DNA of 64,000 bases from Gigaspora margarita. Its lineage: Eukaryota; Glomeromycota; Glomeromycetes; Diversisporales; Gigasporaceae. The stretch covers positions 254,358 to 318,357 of the forward strand of contig WTPW01000635.1 in the NCBI GenBank assembly GCA_009809945.1. Reading direction: 5' to 3'. The position numbers and the translations under genes were made by a program. Below the pieces are notes generated by a model. The model was not told where the DNA came from, ran no database searches, and saw only the letters and a list, made by a program, of their open reading frames with translations. Positions 1-11,840 of the stretch are shown piece after piece (positions within the stretch are counted from its first letter, which is position 1; each line of letters starts with the position of its first letter).

Positions 1-469
1 ATAACTATCATTAAATGTTCAATTAGCGCTACCCTTATTCTAGCAGGATAATAAATTGTTACAGCTATTCTTTTTGATTTAATACTGGAATATAATTTTT
101 GATAATAAACAAATGTTTTATGCACATCCTTTTTAAATAAGAACTATAATGGCCTTAGAATGCTGCGTAATGTGCCAAAGAACAAAGAAAATAAGATCAT
201 AAATCTACAGTCGATACTTTATATACTTTATATATGTGCAGATTTTAAAAAATAAATAATTCACTTTTTACTATCGCTATGTAGAAGTTCAACAATAGGT
301 AAATTGCTCCTATATATATATATATATATATTAAGGTTTAGATTTTTAGCGCTGGTACAGGATAAAAATTGGGTTACCTCAAAATAGCGCACATGTGCAC
401 ACTCAAAATAGCGCACAGGTGATCGAATCACTGCGCAGGTGCGCGTTATTTCGCAGTAATATAGTATTC
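1..469. other. AT-rich non-coding stretch with a small inverted repeat
   Basis: No coding signal is visible. A short (TA)n run lies at about 311-330. At about 383-456 the motif AAAATAGCGCACAGGTGAT faces a mirrored copy ending GCGCGTTATTTCGCAG, giving an imperfect hairpin that is GC-rich against the background. It may be the end of a small inverted-repeat element, but no target duplication was found. Confidence 0.4.
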
Positions 470-661
470 AATAAAATCACCAGGGTAAGTATAAAGTTTA
501 ATTCTGTTTACTTTGATTGTATTTTAGAATGTGTGTATTATTAACTGTAATTATTTATCTATTCGAATAAATCACTAGGCTAAGCACAAAGTTTATTCTG
601 TTCGCTTTAATGATTGTATTTTAGAAAAATGTATATGCTGTACTCCAGTGCCCAATTCAGA
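470..661. repeat. Direct tandem duplication, two units of about 96 bp
   Basis: Two consecutive copies share AATAAA-TCAC, then AAGTTTA-TTCTGTT, then GATTGTATTTTAGAA, with about 85% identity by eye. A partial third copy (AGTATAAAGTTTAATTCTGC) appears at about 1385, after the foldback element at 820-1366. The foldback therefore seems to have landed inside this small array. Confidence 0.55.
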
Positions 662-819
662 ATCAGGCTGCCCAAGATAAGAATTTTGTAGCAGAATTAG
701 GACTTTAGGTGACTTTAGGATTAGGATTAGGGCTTGTGTTAGAGGCAGGATTAGACCAGATTCCAAATTGGGACAAATTCTAAATCCAGGTACAACATAT
801 ATATTATTAACTATAAACA

Positions 820-1366
820 TTTAATTTGTAATCAATATACCAAACAGGGCTGCATATATTACCATATATAGTAAAATTGGGAAAAATCAATTATTGTTTA
901 TCAAATTTCTGGAATCTGGTACTATCAGAGCAATAACAAAATTTTTACTAAGCTAACCTTACTTCTCCACTAATTGAAAATTGTAGAGCACATTCTTGTG
1001 ATTCTAATAGTGGTAAAATCTTTAAAGTGGACTAGTAGATTACAAGATATCATTAAAAACATTTCGTGACCATATAGAGCTTCTATATAAACAATAATAT
1101 TGTTTACATAGAAACTCTATATGGTCACAAAATGTTTTTAAAAATATCTTGTGATCTATTAGTCCAATTTTAATAATTTTACCACCATTAAAATCACAAG
1201 AATGTGCTCTACAACTTTTAATTAGTGGAAAAGTAAGGTTAGCTTAGTAAAAAAATTTGTTATTGCTCTGACAGTGCCAGATTCCAAAGATTTGATAAAC
1301 AATAATTGATTTTCCCTATATATTACTATAGATTTTTACTGTTTGGCATATGGATCACAAATTAAT
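820..1366. mobile_element. Foldback (long palindromic) element
   Basis: Two arms of about 265 bp are reverse complements around a centre near 1095. The outer ends are TTTAATTTGT..CCAAACAG and CTGTTTGG..ACAAATTAA. The inner ends are AGAGCTTCTAT and ATAGAAACTCT. No ORF is present. Each arm holds one copy of a ~67-nt module (983-1049 on +, 1145-1212 on -) that also occurs in the palindromes at 47.1-47.8 kb and 56.1-57.8 kb. Confidence 0.75.
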
Positions 1367-1792
1367 CATTAATAAATAATTGTATGAGTATAAAGTTTAA
1401 TTCTGCTCATTTAAAAGTAGAAATTATAATAATTCCAATACTAATTCAGTCTTAACCACTGTATGTACTACATTAGAAAATAAGATTTGAAACAGAATTC
1501 TATACAATAAATTATGAATAATCTGATACAACCAATTCAACCTTAATCATGTATTGTAACAACTAGAATAGCAAATAAGTTCTATGATAAAATTTTTATT
1601 CAAAAATTACAATAATTTTGAACTAGCTCTAACTAAAGTATATACTATATCAACAAATAAATTCTGAATAAAGCTAGAAAGAAAATTCTAATACAATGAA
1701 CTCAACATTAACTATATACTGTTGTCACTGAATAGTAAGTTCTATAATAGAATTTTTTTACATTAACTTATAGTAAAAATTATAATAATATA
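1367..1792. other. AT-rich non-coding stretch
   Basis: No ORF or named motif was found. Loosely repeated phrases such as AATAAATTCTGAATAA and AGTAAGTTCTATAATAGAATT recur. They probably derive from the degenerate array that starts at 470, and similar wording returns at 5470-5640. Confidence 0.3.
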
Positions 1793-1989
1793 CAGTCAGA
1801 CCTCTCTAAATGCATAATGTCGGGACTATAGTAAAAATTTTCAAAAACATGCATTTAGAGAGGTTATGCATTTAGGGAGGTAAAAATCTATAAGTATTAT
1901 ATTAAGTTGGGCTGAAAAAAAGCCATGCATTTAGAGAAATTTTACTTAGATATGCATTTAGGGAGGTTGCATTTAGAGAGGTCTGACTG
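1793..1989. mobile_element. Tc1/mariner-pogo-type MITE, 197 bp
   Basis: Terminal inverted repeats CAGTCAGACCTCTCTAAATG / CATTTAGAGAGGTCTGACTG are flanked by TA on both sides (1791-1792, 1990-1991). The CAGT start and the TA duplication fit pogo-like families. Internal half-copies of GCATTTAGRGAGGT suggest subterminal repeats. A related, larger element with a CAGTAAACCTCTATAAGTGC end lies at 38280-38709. Confidence 0.8.
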
Positions 1990-2377
1990 TAATATCAACT
2001 CAACTTTACTACTATCTAGGGGTTAGTAAAATTATGGGGGCCAACTTATAATAAATATATGCCAATAAAAATGATCTGCATAATCTTGCATAATTCTGTA
2101 TAATGATCAAGTAGATTTATAATAAAAAATATTCACACTACTATACCAACGAGCCTTCAACAATATTAACTGATTGCTAATTCGAGACATGTTATTGCTA
2201 TATTCTATTAATATTATTTGGTAGGTTTATATAGAGATTGTGTGAATTTTCGTATTCACAGAAACTAAATTCTGCCTTCTAAAATAACTGAAATCGTTAA
2301 ATTCTAATCTTTATTACTTAATTCTACATAACATGATAGTAATCAATTTTTATAGTAACAAAAGAAAATCAATTAAT

Positions 2378-2731
2378 GGAAATTGCAAATATTGTAACTG
2401 ATATAATACCTCTTCAGTTTGGTGTCAATTATGTGATTCTTGAAAAGTGGATCAAGAAACAAGTGGTGATAAGAATATTGATGATTGCATTAAGAAATTT
2501 CAACTTAAGGCTATGGAATTTGAAAACGTTATTGAATGGATTCTATTTAACAGATTAGAAAATATAAAAGTCATTGGACAAGGAGGGTTTGGTATAGTAT
2601 ATTCATCATTTTGGTTAGATAGTAATCGAGTGGTCAAAGGTAATAACGATTTAGGTCATGTACAATATTGTAACAAATCCTGTGAAGTTGCTCTTAAGAC
2701 AAACAGTCACTGGAACTTTTTGAAAATGTGA
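2378..2731 (+). pseudogene. Protein kinase N-terminal fragment, broken
   Basis: In the frame of 2447-2731 one reads a leading GNCKYCN and WCQLCDS (a CxxC..CxxC pair), then TSGDKNIDDCIKKFQ, then FENVIEWILF, then the glycine loop IKVIGQGGFGIVY and the ALK of the VAxK strand. This order (paired-Cys linker, short helix, kinase domain) is typical of the expanded TKL/Sel1-associated kinases of Rhizophagus-type fungi. In-frame TGA codons at 2399 and 2441 break the N-terminal part. After FLKM a plausible 5' splice site (GTGAGT, about 2727) and an acceptor TTATAG near 2776 exist, but no further kinase sequence follows. The catalytic loop and DFG motif are absent, so this is a truncated fragment. It lies inside the 2016-5459 element, which suggests capture or insertion into a kinase gene. 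Confidence 0.75.
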
Positions 2732-3029
2732 GTTAAATTATTTATATATTACTAGCATACTTACTTGAAATTATAGGATACTGCTTTTTTTAATTAATTA
2801 ACACGTATTGTATTATAAGTTTAAAAATCATATGCAATTAGGGAAATATAGAATTCATGGAATAACTCAAAATACAGAAACTAAACAATCCGTATAAGCG
2901 CAAAATAACACTTGTGGCATTATTTTGAAAATCAGAAATCCCTAAAATAGAATATGTGGTCTCGAATTTGCACTCATGGGTGTCCCAAATTAAAGTGCAT
3001 CTCAATATATCTATATAAAAGTAAAGAAG

Positions 3030-3133
3030 CAAAAAATGCTCCAGAACTAGGTCTGATACTAAGTAAACATACTTTCGAGCTCTATTCATATTGAGGTTTA
3101 CTTAGTACCAAATCTAGTTCCGGAGCATGTTGC
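3030..3133. repeat. Imperfect hairpin
   Basis: ATGCTCCAGAACTAGGTCTG and TACTAAGTAAAC on the left are mirrored by GTTTACTTAGTACC and CTAGTTCCGGAGCAT on the right, around a ~25-nt loop. No target duplication is seen. It may be a small foldback remnant. Confidence 0.5.
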
Positions 3134-3793
3134 TCAGATCTTATTGTGATTCAAGGGTACGATTCAAAAAATTAACTATTTTAAACATTTAGCAAACTAT
3201 ACTTTGTATATTGGTGAGAGATGTGCGATATAAATTATTTAGAAAGGTTAAAATTTTAATATACTGTATCAATTATTATGTAAATATAGTGAATAAAGTT
3301 AAAAATTTAAGTATATTCAATAATTTCTTGGTTTTTTTTATAATTAGATGGGTCAGCTTTGTAGATTCAAAAAAAAATTTATTTGTATCGAAAAATTCCT
3401 TTTTTTAAATAAATTTTTTATAATTTAAAATAAAAAGCAAAGTTGCTATAAAATAGTTAGCATGCTAAGTTTTAAAATCAAGTAATGAACTCTAAAATTA
3501 TTATACTTTCTTATTTTGCTTTTTCGAATTTATTACTCTTTGCAACCATTATTTCAATAGCATAATAACATTTTGTCCATCAAAATTTCAAAAAACAAAT
3601 TAAACGCCTTTATATATTTTTGTCTATGTTATTTTTGTAACAAATTTCAAGTTATATTGACCAAATTATTACTAGCAGATTTTGAATATCATATATATAT
3701 TTTTTTTTTATCTCACCTTCATTACAGTAGCCATTTTCAGTAGATTTCAAATACCATTCAAATGTGTTTTTCCAAGTTCAAGTGAATCATTGC
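3134..3793. other. AT-rich non-coding stretch
   Basis: Interior of the 2016-5459 element. It shows only poly-A/T-rich sequence, and nothing recognisable was found. Confidence 0.3.
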
Positions 3794-3974
3794 AGGACCC
3801 CGAAATATATATAGATAGGTCAGATAAATTATAGGGTTACTAAAAAAGGAGAGATCTGCAAAAAAAACTTCAAAAATAAGCAAAAAAATTACTATAAATA
3901 GAAAAAATCTACATAAAAAACCTCAAAAATAAGCAAACTCATACCTGACCTATCTATGTATATTTCGGGGTCCT
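3794..3974. mobile_element. hAT-type MITE, 181 bp, family AGGACCCC
   Basis: Ends AGGACCCCGAAATATA and TATATTTCGGGGTCCT are flanked by a perfect 8-bp direct repeat ATCATTGC (3786-3793 and 3975-3982), the hAT hallmark. Internal motifs AAAAATAAGCAAA occur twice. A second copy with its own perfect 8-bp duplication lies at 49032-49550. Confidence 0.85.
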
Positions 3975-3982
3975 ATCATTGC

Positions 3983-5452
3983 CTTTTCAACCTATACTTT
4001 CGTCATAACAAACTCCAAGATTATATTAGTAGATTTCAAATATCAAATACCCAATATTACATTGTCTGTTTTAATTGCCATCTTCAGTTATTTCTAATCC
4101 TGCTTCCCAAATATAAATTAATCAAAATTAGTTTCATTATTGTTATATAAATCAATCTATGCATATACATATTTTTATTCAAATAATGTATAAAGTTATA
4201 TCATATACATATGCATGCTTTTCTGATTTTTCATATAGAATACAGCCTTCTGCAGACTTTCTAAGCATCAGGCAAAACCACACACTTTGGCCATTAAGAT
4301 CAGGAACATTGAATGTGTTTAATGCCTAAGGCAATTGAGGTAGACAGATATAAAGAAGCATTAAATTTGAACTGCAAGTTATACTGAGACTACAGTAGAT
4401 GAAGTTTTTGAAATTAACATTAACAATAAAAAGTTGTTTTCTGGTGGCGACAGAGTGAGTGTGAGATTATTGCTCGCTGCTTATTGCATCTATCTTTCTA
4501 ATTAGTTTTTAAATCAATTAACTTATCTATTTTTAATTCAAGTTTAGCAAATAATCTATTGTGTAAGTCCTTACGGCATTTAATAACCACTCAATCACTA
4601 CTCCAAGAAAGAAACGACTAAAAAAACAAATATAATGCCGCAGAATTAAAACCAGCTAGTCTACTAGACAACTGAGAAATTAAGTTAGAAAAGTGAGAAA
4701 AATTTAAAGAAAGACCTGATATAACTACAAAGGAGTATGAAGAACTATAGGACGGAGCTGGTACAGTTGTTGCAAGGTTTCATTTTTCGAATCTTCCTTG
4801 TGCTTTGAATGTTTTGTTGTTGGTTCATTCATTATCTTTTCAGACAAAATCCTATTTCTCTAAAAATAGCCGTATAAAAATTTAGTATATTGTGCAATGT
4901 TTGTACATATTGATGCGCTAAGATAAAAGCTGATTTTTTAAATATTATATTTAAAATAATGAGCTTCTCAAATAATGCATACCTAATATCGTTCCAAATC
5001 CTTATATTTATCTATTTCAATTCTAACTCAACATTGTTGGTTTGGCTTCTGAATAATCAAAATATAAGATTCGCGATTTTGGTTTGAATTAATTTATATT
5101 AGGTACATGCTATTTTCAAGTGCTTATAGGCTTTAAGTTGTGTGCAATATCTTACCTTCATTTCTTTCATCTTAAAATAATTGAGTATGAGGTATATGAT
5201 TCAACTTTTAATGATAAAAAAAATGGCTATAAAGTTTTTTTTATGATTATTTACTTACATTCATCTATTTCAAGTTTCAAAATAAAAATAGTATCTTGAC
5301 AAATAGGTTATTTCAAAAAAATTTATAATTAAGACTTTGACCAATCGAACATGATAACATATGAATTCATATAATTTATATACAAAATGACAGATTTTGT
5401 GCTACTATTAAACTTGTGTAACAATTGAGTTGTCCCCCTATAATTTTACTAA
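3983..5452. other. Non-coding interior of the 3.4-kb element
   Basis: About 4210-4480 is less AT-rich (GGTGGCGACAGAGTGAGTG near 4443) and 4730-4770 has a GGAGCTGGTACAGTTG stretch. No frame stays open and no family could be named. Confidence 0.25.
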
Positions 5453-5466
5453 CCCCTAGCTACTAT

Positions 5467-7216
5467 TACACTATATAAGTAATTCCTATAACAAAATTAT
5501 TTATAATAAATCATAGTAGAATTAAGATAATTCAATATAAATTAATCAAATTTAACTATATATTATGTATACTACAATAGATAAAAGTTCTGTAAAAGAA
5601 TTTTTAATAGTAATATAATTTTCAAAGTGCTACTATTGAACTTATTATATTATAAGAAAAATAAAATAAACTAAAAATACCAAAAATAAAACCTTTTGCC
5701 AGATTTTGTCTTGATATAGAAGTACTACTAGAACCTCCTTTTCTCTTGTATAGTATAGAAAAAGGTTATATTGTGAGCCAGATATATTAAATATAAAGTG
5801 AAAAAGAATATTGAGAATTGTAATTGGAGATATAGTATTATTTGTTGTTATATATGAGAATGAAATTATTTTGGTTCTAAAATCTAAAATTAAATTTGAA
5901 AACAAAATTTTTTTTGACCTATTTTACTAAAAGACAAAATTATTTTGATACTTTTTTTGAATAGACAAAATAATAAGGAATATATCTATAAAAATTTATT
6001 TGCTCTTCCTTATAAAACTATTTAATTTTTTTAATAAAGATGTAATAGACATTTTTTAATAATCAATTTTGGTAGTATTACTATTTTTATAAATCTACAA
6101 ACTATATTTATATACACATATAATAAATTTATATATTGCATAATTGAAACTTGTATCAGATTGAATTTGATATATGTCAGATAACAATCATTTTAGTGAA
6201 TGAACCTGTCTAAAAAATTTTTACCTGGGTCACCCAACAGGTGAACAATGTGCTACCTAAGTAGAAACAGATCAGTTCTAAAAAAGGTACCATTCAGATT
6301 ACTCAACAAGTGACCCATTGGGTTACTTGAATTAGAAATGATAATTTTATGCTACAATAAACTATTAATTATACATGCAACAAAAGTAAATTATGCACCT
6401 TTGATGCACATATATTTTTTATAATTATATGCTATTTTGCAACAAAAATTCATATTTATGCATAATTATACTATGTTTTTGCTACAACACACAAAGTTTA
6501 GTACTGTAACTACTATTTAGAATACTTCAGAACTTTCTTAAATTTTTTTTCTACCTTGCTTGTAACTTATATTGATTAATTTTCTATTCAGAACCTTTCA
6601 GAATTATGCTAAAAGAGCCAATCATACAAAGATTGCTTAATAGCAACATACTTTATATGGCATTATGAGGCAAATCTAACTTATTATATATTATCAATCA
6701 TATTATACAGTTTATGCAGTTTTATTTGAGTTGTATAAAATCATCATTTCTGACCTGGATCAAAAAAAATCAGAATAGTTAATATAACTAGTGAATTGTA
6801 CTATCTGAGTAGAAATAGATCAGTTCAAAAAAAGACACAACTCAGATCAGCTAACTGGTAACAAAAACCCTAAATATGTACAAAAAACCTTTGTCATATA
6901 CTCAAACTAAATTTTTTAAAACGTTTGTCTATTTGTATACAAAAATGAGCTTTTTGATAGCAAATTTGCTTGACCTTTGATGTACACTTAATTAATATTA
7001 TTAAAAAGATTGGCATACACTTACTGATTATGTTAAATTGGTATATCATACAGTATATAAGAGAGGTTATACTAATTTCTCTACCAATTTTTGTTATTGG
7101 CCAATCAGAATGCAAGATCAGGTATAATATGATAATTAAAACAACAATTGCTTTTTTTGAAAAGTTACACTTATTACAAAACTTTGTCTAAGAAATCATT
7201 TTTTGTATACTAATAA
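5467..7216. other. AT-rich non-coding stretch
   Basis: No coding signal is seen. A loosely repeated block containing AGTAGAAAYAGATCAGTTC occurs near 6260 and 6805, and a related GGTAACCCAATAGGT phrase appears near 8197. They may be decayed copies of one repeat. The short ORFs here are not supported by any domain. Confidence 0.3.
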
Positions 7217-7718
7217 GGGGCACCTATAAATAACGTTATGCTTGAGGGGGGTCCCCCAAAATATAATAATTTTCCAATATATAGAGGGGGTTCCCCAAAA
7301 CATAACATAATTTTTTTATAAAAATTTGTCTAAAACTTGATCCATTGGTCCAAATTGGATAGTTTTGGTACTATTCGAATCGTCTCAGTGAGAGGATTCG
7401 AATGGTACCAAAATCATTTGATTTGGATTACTGGATCACAGTTTATTAATAAAATACTATTGGTTATCATGTTTTCTTATAAAATTACTATAAAATCAAT
7501 AGTATTTCATTAATAAAACGTGATCCAGTAATCCAAATGAAATGATTTTGGTACCATTGGATTTGTCTTATAGAGACAAATCGAATGGGACCAAAATCAT
7601 CCAAATTGGTTCACTGGGCATAATATATTCAAGTTTTTGTAAAATTTTATAAATTTTTTTTATATAGTAAAGAGGGTCAAGAGCTACTATGTAGGGGTAC
7701 TTATTTATGGATACCCCC
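7217..7718. mobile_element. PIF/Harbinger-like MITE, copy 1
   Basis: The left end GGGGCACCTATAAATAACG and right end AATAAGTGCC-like ATTTATGGATACCCCC are flanked by TAA on each side (7214-7216, 7719-7721). The interior is a nested palindrome: GATTCGAATGGTACCAAAAT-type arms repeat around centres near 7395, 7470 and 7575. The second copy at 44713-45231 has TTA on both sides, so the duplication reads TWA. The assignment rests on the 3-bp TWA target and the GGGG start. Confidence 0.7.
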
Positions 7719-7721
7719 TAA

Positions 7722-8530
7722 AAAAATTTCTTGCAAAATTTTAGTACTATATAATATATCTACTAACTTTAATCCTAACTCTAACAAAGATAACATATTT
7801 TATTTAGAAAGTAATATATAAATTAGTATAAATAATTTTAGGCAGTGAGACAATAGGAAAAAATTAGTAAATTCTATAGGAAAATATGTATTCTGAAAAG
7901 TTTTGAATAAAAAATAAATAAATGTAAATTACAAGCAAGGTCTAAGAAAATATTCAAAAAATTTCAAAAAGCTTACTTAAATATTTAAATCTTTATCGTA
8001 CATTAGCTTAATAATAAATTTTGCTTAATTGTACACTTTATTAAAGTATAAAAAACTTATATTAAACTTATATTATACATTAAATATATAGCTTTAAGCC
8101 AATGTACACTTCTATAATAAAAGTTTTTTGTACATCTATATAAGATTTGAAGATGAAGGTTTATATATATAACATATTAGTATTCAGGGGTTCTCTGGTA
8201 ACCCAATAGGTAATTTGCCAGATTATCTAGATCATTTAAAAAAAATCAGGTAGTTAATATAACAAATATAACTAAAATTAGTATAAAGACAAAATGAATA
8301 CAATATATCAATTAGTCTTTATAATAAATATATATGGGTAAATATATATATTTTTTGTTTTTTTTTCTAAGGCAATTATTTTAATTTGCTTTTCTCTCTT
8401 TTTTTTTAACACACTTTTTTTGAATTTTTACTTTTTTGTTTTTTTGTTTTTTACTCAATCTTTAATAATAGATATTTTGATGACTAGTAATCAAAATTAG
8501 CTAAAATTTTAATAATAAATAGTAACTACA
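7722..8530. other. AT-rich non-coding stretch
   Basis: No genes were found. It holds poly-T tracts near 8350-8460 and long AT runs only. Confidence 0.3.
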
Positions 8531-8693
8531 TTTACTATAATATATAAAAATTTCAGATGATTTGGTATAGTAATACTTATGTAATTGCTTATATATGATA
8601 GGAAATTTTTTAAAAAAAATTAACTATCATATACAAGCAATTATATAAGTATTACTATACCATATTATCTAAAATTTTTATATATTATAGTTA
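8531..8693. repeat. 163-bp palindrome
   Basis: TTACTATAATATATAAAAAT..GGTATAGTAATACTTAT is mirrored by ATAAGTATTACTATACC..ATTTTTATATATTATAG, with a ~25-nt centre around 8613. It would form a strong hairpin. It is probably a MITE, but no target duplication was identified. Confidence 0.65.
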
Positions 8694-8759
8694 ATTATTA
8701 ATACTATCTATAATAAAGATTTGGGCCAATTTAGATCAATAGTTATTGAGATATCCATC

Positions 8760-9085
8760 TAGTAATACAAATCAAAAGTTGAAAAATCAATTAGTTGATA
8801 AAGTTGACAACTAATCGATTTCATTTTTATAGCCTAACTTACTTGATTAGTTAATTAATCAACTAATCGATTAGTCAATTAATCAATTAGTCAATTAGTC
8901 AATTAATCAATTAATCAATTAGTTGATTAATCGATTAGTTTATTAGTTGATTATTCAAATAATTAATTAGTTGAATAATCGATTAGTTGAATATCGATTA
9001 GTCGATTATCGATTATTGATTAGTCATACTATAATTGATTAATTGATTATAGATTAATTGATTAATCAACTGATTGGGCTTTATA
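8760..9085. repeat. hAT subterminal repeat cluster (ATTAGTCAATTA type)
   Basis: Dense short palindromic repeats of the form (C/G)ATTAGTYGATTA and ATTAATCAATTAG. The left edge TAGTAATACAAATCAAAAG resembles the mirrored edge TAGTGTTCCAAATCGAAAA seen at 63582 and the ends of the MITE at 12881-13557. The cluster lies just beyond the C-terminus of the minus-strand hAT transposase at 9.36 kb, so it is probably that element's 3' terminal region. Confidence 0.6.
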
Positions 9086-9359
9086 CGCTTTTTTTTGAAA
9101 CTTTTTTTTCTGTATTTAAATTCTTAGTATGTAGTATTTTTTATTAAAATTACTTATAAGAACACTCCTTGAGTTATCTTTATTTCTATGTTATATATTT
9201 GCTTTACAGTATATAGTAATATTTGATGAAAAAAAGGGAAAATAATATATATCAGATATATAAAAATAAAAAGGAAGGGAAAATATAATTTTTTTATTTT
9301 TATTATATATTTTAAAGATTTTTTACTAAAAAATGGATTGTTTTATTTTTTTAAAGAGG

Positions 9360-10275
9360 GGAAATTTTTATGTATGTCAAATTCTGTTTTAAAATCAACA
9401 ACTTGTTCACAAAATATGGGTCTAGTTGATTTTTTTTGAGGTAATGTGGTTGCTAGCATCCAAAAATAACCTTTTCAATAAGACCAAAGAGGCTGGAATT
9501 GCAAGATGATTTCTTGCAAAAATAGAGAGAATGGAGAATTGACTTTTTTGTTTATTCTACCAATCTAGTGAGTCATTTTCTTCCATTTGATCTTCTTTAG
9601 AAATTAAAAGGTATCTATCAATTTCACCTTGATTAATAAATTTTAATAGATTCATTATAATCATTCTGAATTGATGAAAAAAACTTTTTATGGTAATCTT
9701 TTTATGGTAGCTTGTTCTGATAAATTTGTATTAGCAGTTGTTGCTTGATTAATTTGTATATTTAGTTCATTAAATTGATCTTTTATTTCTTCAATAATCT
9801 CTCTTTGTAATGACTATTATAATTTAATAGAAGGATTAAACCAAATTACATACATCAAATTAACAATATTATTTTATATTTACAGTAGAGCAGAAAGATA
9901 GGTTTTTAAATCTCAGGTCAAGAAAAGAAGCAAACAGACTATATTTAGATAATAGTGACTATCTACTTGATAAATTATCAGGAATGGTATCTTTTACTTC
10001 ATTTGTAATACAAGATTTACTATTTATATTGTTAAGATAATTAATTAATTCCTTAATTGTTGGCACTATAATACACAACTTCATATAATTGGATCCAGAA
10101 CAAATTTCAGTCACTTTATCAAAAGGATATAAAAGGTCAACAAGGTCACGTATATCTTGAAACTCATTATTAGAAAGTATCTTTTCTCGAATATTACTTC
10201 CATCACATTGGTGTTCAATATTTGAAGAATTTTCCAGATCATTAACTACATCAGCAAAAATATATATACATAATT
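9360..10275 (-). pseudogene. hAT transposase, C-terminal half, decayed
   Basis: Reading the minus strand from 10270 down, one finds LSNNEFQDIRDLVDLLYPF, then VTEICSGSNYMKL, then ASFLDLRFKNLSF, then EENDSLDW, FSILSIFARNHLAIPAS and RLFLDASNHITSKK, and after a frameshift QLDPYFVNKLLILKQN. These match in order the ASLLDPRFK strand and the hAT dimerisation domain (ARxYLAIPATSxPSERLFSxAG, then LxPxxVxxLLFLKxN). An in-frame TAG replaces the second Trp of the conserved DWW, another TAG lies near 9948, and one frameshift follows the dimerisation motif. hAT transposases cut and paste DNA with 8-bp target duplications, and this one cannot be functional. The upstream part of the same protein continues at 12470-12880 and 13558-13690, separated by insertions. 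Confidence 0.8.
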
Positions 10276-10279
10276 TTGC

Positions 10280-10610
10280 ATAAGTTTTTACAGTATTAAG
10301 AAAATCGTAAACTTATATAAGATTTAGTATAAAACTATATAAGTCTTACAGTGCATAAAAAATCATAAATTTACATAAAATTTTTATATAAATTTACAAT
10401 TTTCTTATAGTGTATAAAAAAATCATAAATTTATATAAAATTTTTACGTAAATTTATGATTTTCTTACATATCATAAGAAAATTATAAATTTACATAAAA
10501 ATTTTACATAAATTTACAATTTTTTTACATTCTATAAGAAAATCGTAACTTTACATAAAAATTTTACATAAATTTACAATTTTCTTATAGTGTGTAAATT
10601 TATATTAAAA
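10280..10610. repeat. Tandem palindromic repeat, about 60-bp unit
   Basis: About five units built of AAATTTACATAAAA / TTTTATGTAAATTT and CAATTTTCTTATAGTG. Each unit is nearly self-complementary. It lies inside the 10250-12450 element and may act as its subterminal repeats. Confidence 0.65.
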
Positions 10611-11099
10611 GAAAATATGAAGGTAAAAAATTTTTTAAGCCTATATGATATATCATCTTGTATAAATCATAAATATATGTAGTACAAAATGTGAAAAAAA
10701 CTTAAAAAAAAAGTTTTACACTAATTTTTTTTAATTTTTGCATTTGTTCAATTTTTGCATTTTTTGAAATATTTCGAATACTTTTGAAATATTTTAGAAC
10801 TGAAAAACCAAGCTAGATTAGTAGATCTGTAGTCTGGATCATACCAAGAGCATATTTGACTAATATTTTTAAAATATTTTGAAATGTTTTGATGACTATA
10901 GTACAAGATCAGATTATATCTTTGTTTATTTTTTTTTGTTTATAATTTAAATCTTCTATTAATTTTATATTGTTTTTTTATTTTTGGTTTGTTTTTTTTT
11001 TTTGGTTTCATTTTATTTTGTTTAGTTTCATTTTGTTTTGTCATTTTTTTCTTTTATTTATTATTTTTTAATTTTTTTATTTTATTTTTACAAATACAC

Positions 11100-11840
11100 C
11101 AACCCTAATTTTTTTTGCCACTTTGCAAGAAATCTAATGACTTTTTGACACTTTGTGCAAGCCAACTCATCCTTCTGACACTTTGCAAGAACATACAACT
11201 GATTTTACCAACAAATTCTAAATTTCAAAGAACATCTCTTTAAAGAAATAAAGGTTTAGTTAGTACTTTATTTATTTTTTTGTTTAATGTTTTTTGTTCT
11301 TTTTGTTTTTGTTTTATTCTGGCACTTTGTTTCAAAAAAAATAATTTATGCTTTTTTGACACTTTGCAAGCAAACCCAGACCTTTTTGGAACTTTGCAAG
11401 AATATATACAACACAATTTCTGTTATGAACTCTACTTCAGAGAAATGGAGATTTGGGGTTTCATTTTTTTATTTAGTTTGCTTACATTTTGATTTTTTTT
11501 GTTAGTTTCTTTTTATTTATTTTTTTAATTTTTATTTTTTTATTTATTCCGGTACTTTGCAAAAACTGTGATTTTAATGATTTGTGAATTGCAAGAACAC
11601 GAACTCTTACTTTGTGAAATGGAAATTTGGGGCTTTGTTTATTTTTTTTAGTTTGCTTATAGTTTTGTTTTCTGTTTGTTTTTACTTATTTTTTTAATTT
11701 TATTTTATTTTATTTATTCCTGACTTTCTTCAAAACTTTGCAAGAAAGCAATCTGACTTTTCTAGCACTTTACAAGAACACCAACTCTAACTTCTCAAGC
11801 ACTTTGCAAGAAATAGTGAATATAAGCGAATATGAAAAAA
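11100..11840. repeat. Tandem array of CACTTTGCAAGAA-containing units
   Basis: The phrase CACTTTGCAAGAA recurs about ten times with variable spacers of roughly 30-100 bp. It is interleaved with TTTAGTTTGCTT blocks and AGAGAAATGGAGATTTGGGG. The same phrases occur reverse-complemented at 46190-46640, tying the two elements together. The two ORFs of about 70 codons near 11280 are low-complexity by-products. Confidence 0.65.

Larger units (their letters stand above)
2016..5459. mobile_element. 3.4-kb inverted-repeat element with 7-bp target duplication
   Basis: The left end CTAGGGGTTAGTAAAATTAT is mirrored by ATAATTTTACTAACCCCTAG at the right end. Both are flanked by CTACTAT (2009-2015 and 5460-5466), which I read as the target-site duplication. 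The interior holds a broken protein-kinase 5' portion, a small hairpin and a hAT-type MITE. No transposase was recognised, so this is a non-autonomous element or one that has captured host sequence. The superfamily is not assigned. Confidence 0.6.

Noticed and set aside
11280-11505. Two overlapping ORFs of about 70 codons
   Set aside because: Both fall in the CACTTTGCAAG/poly-T array in different frames, so neither is a gene.
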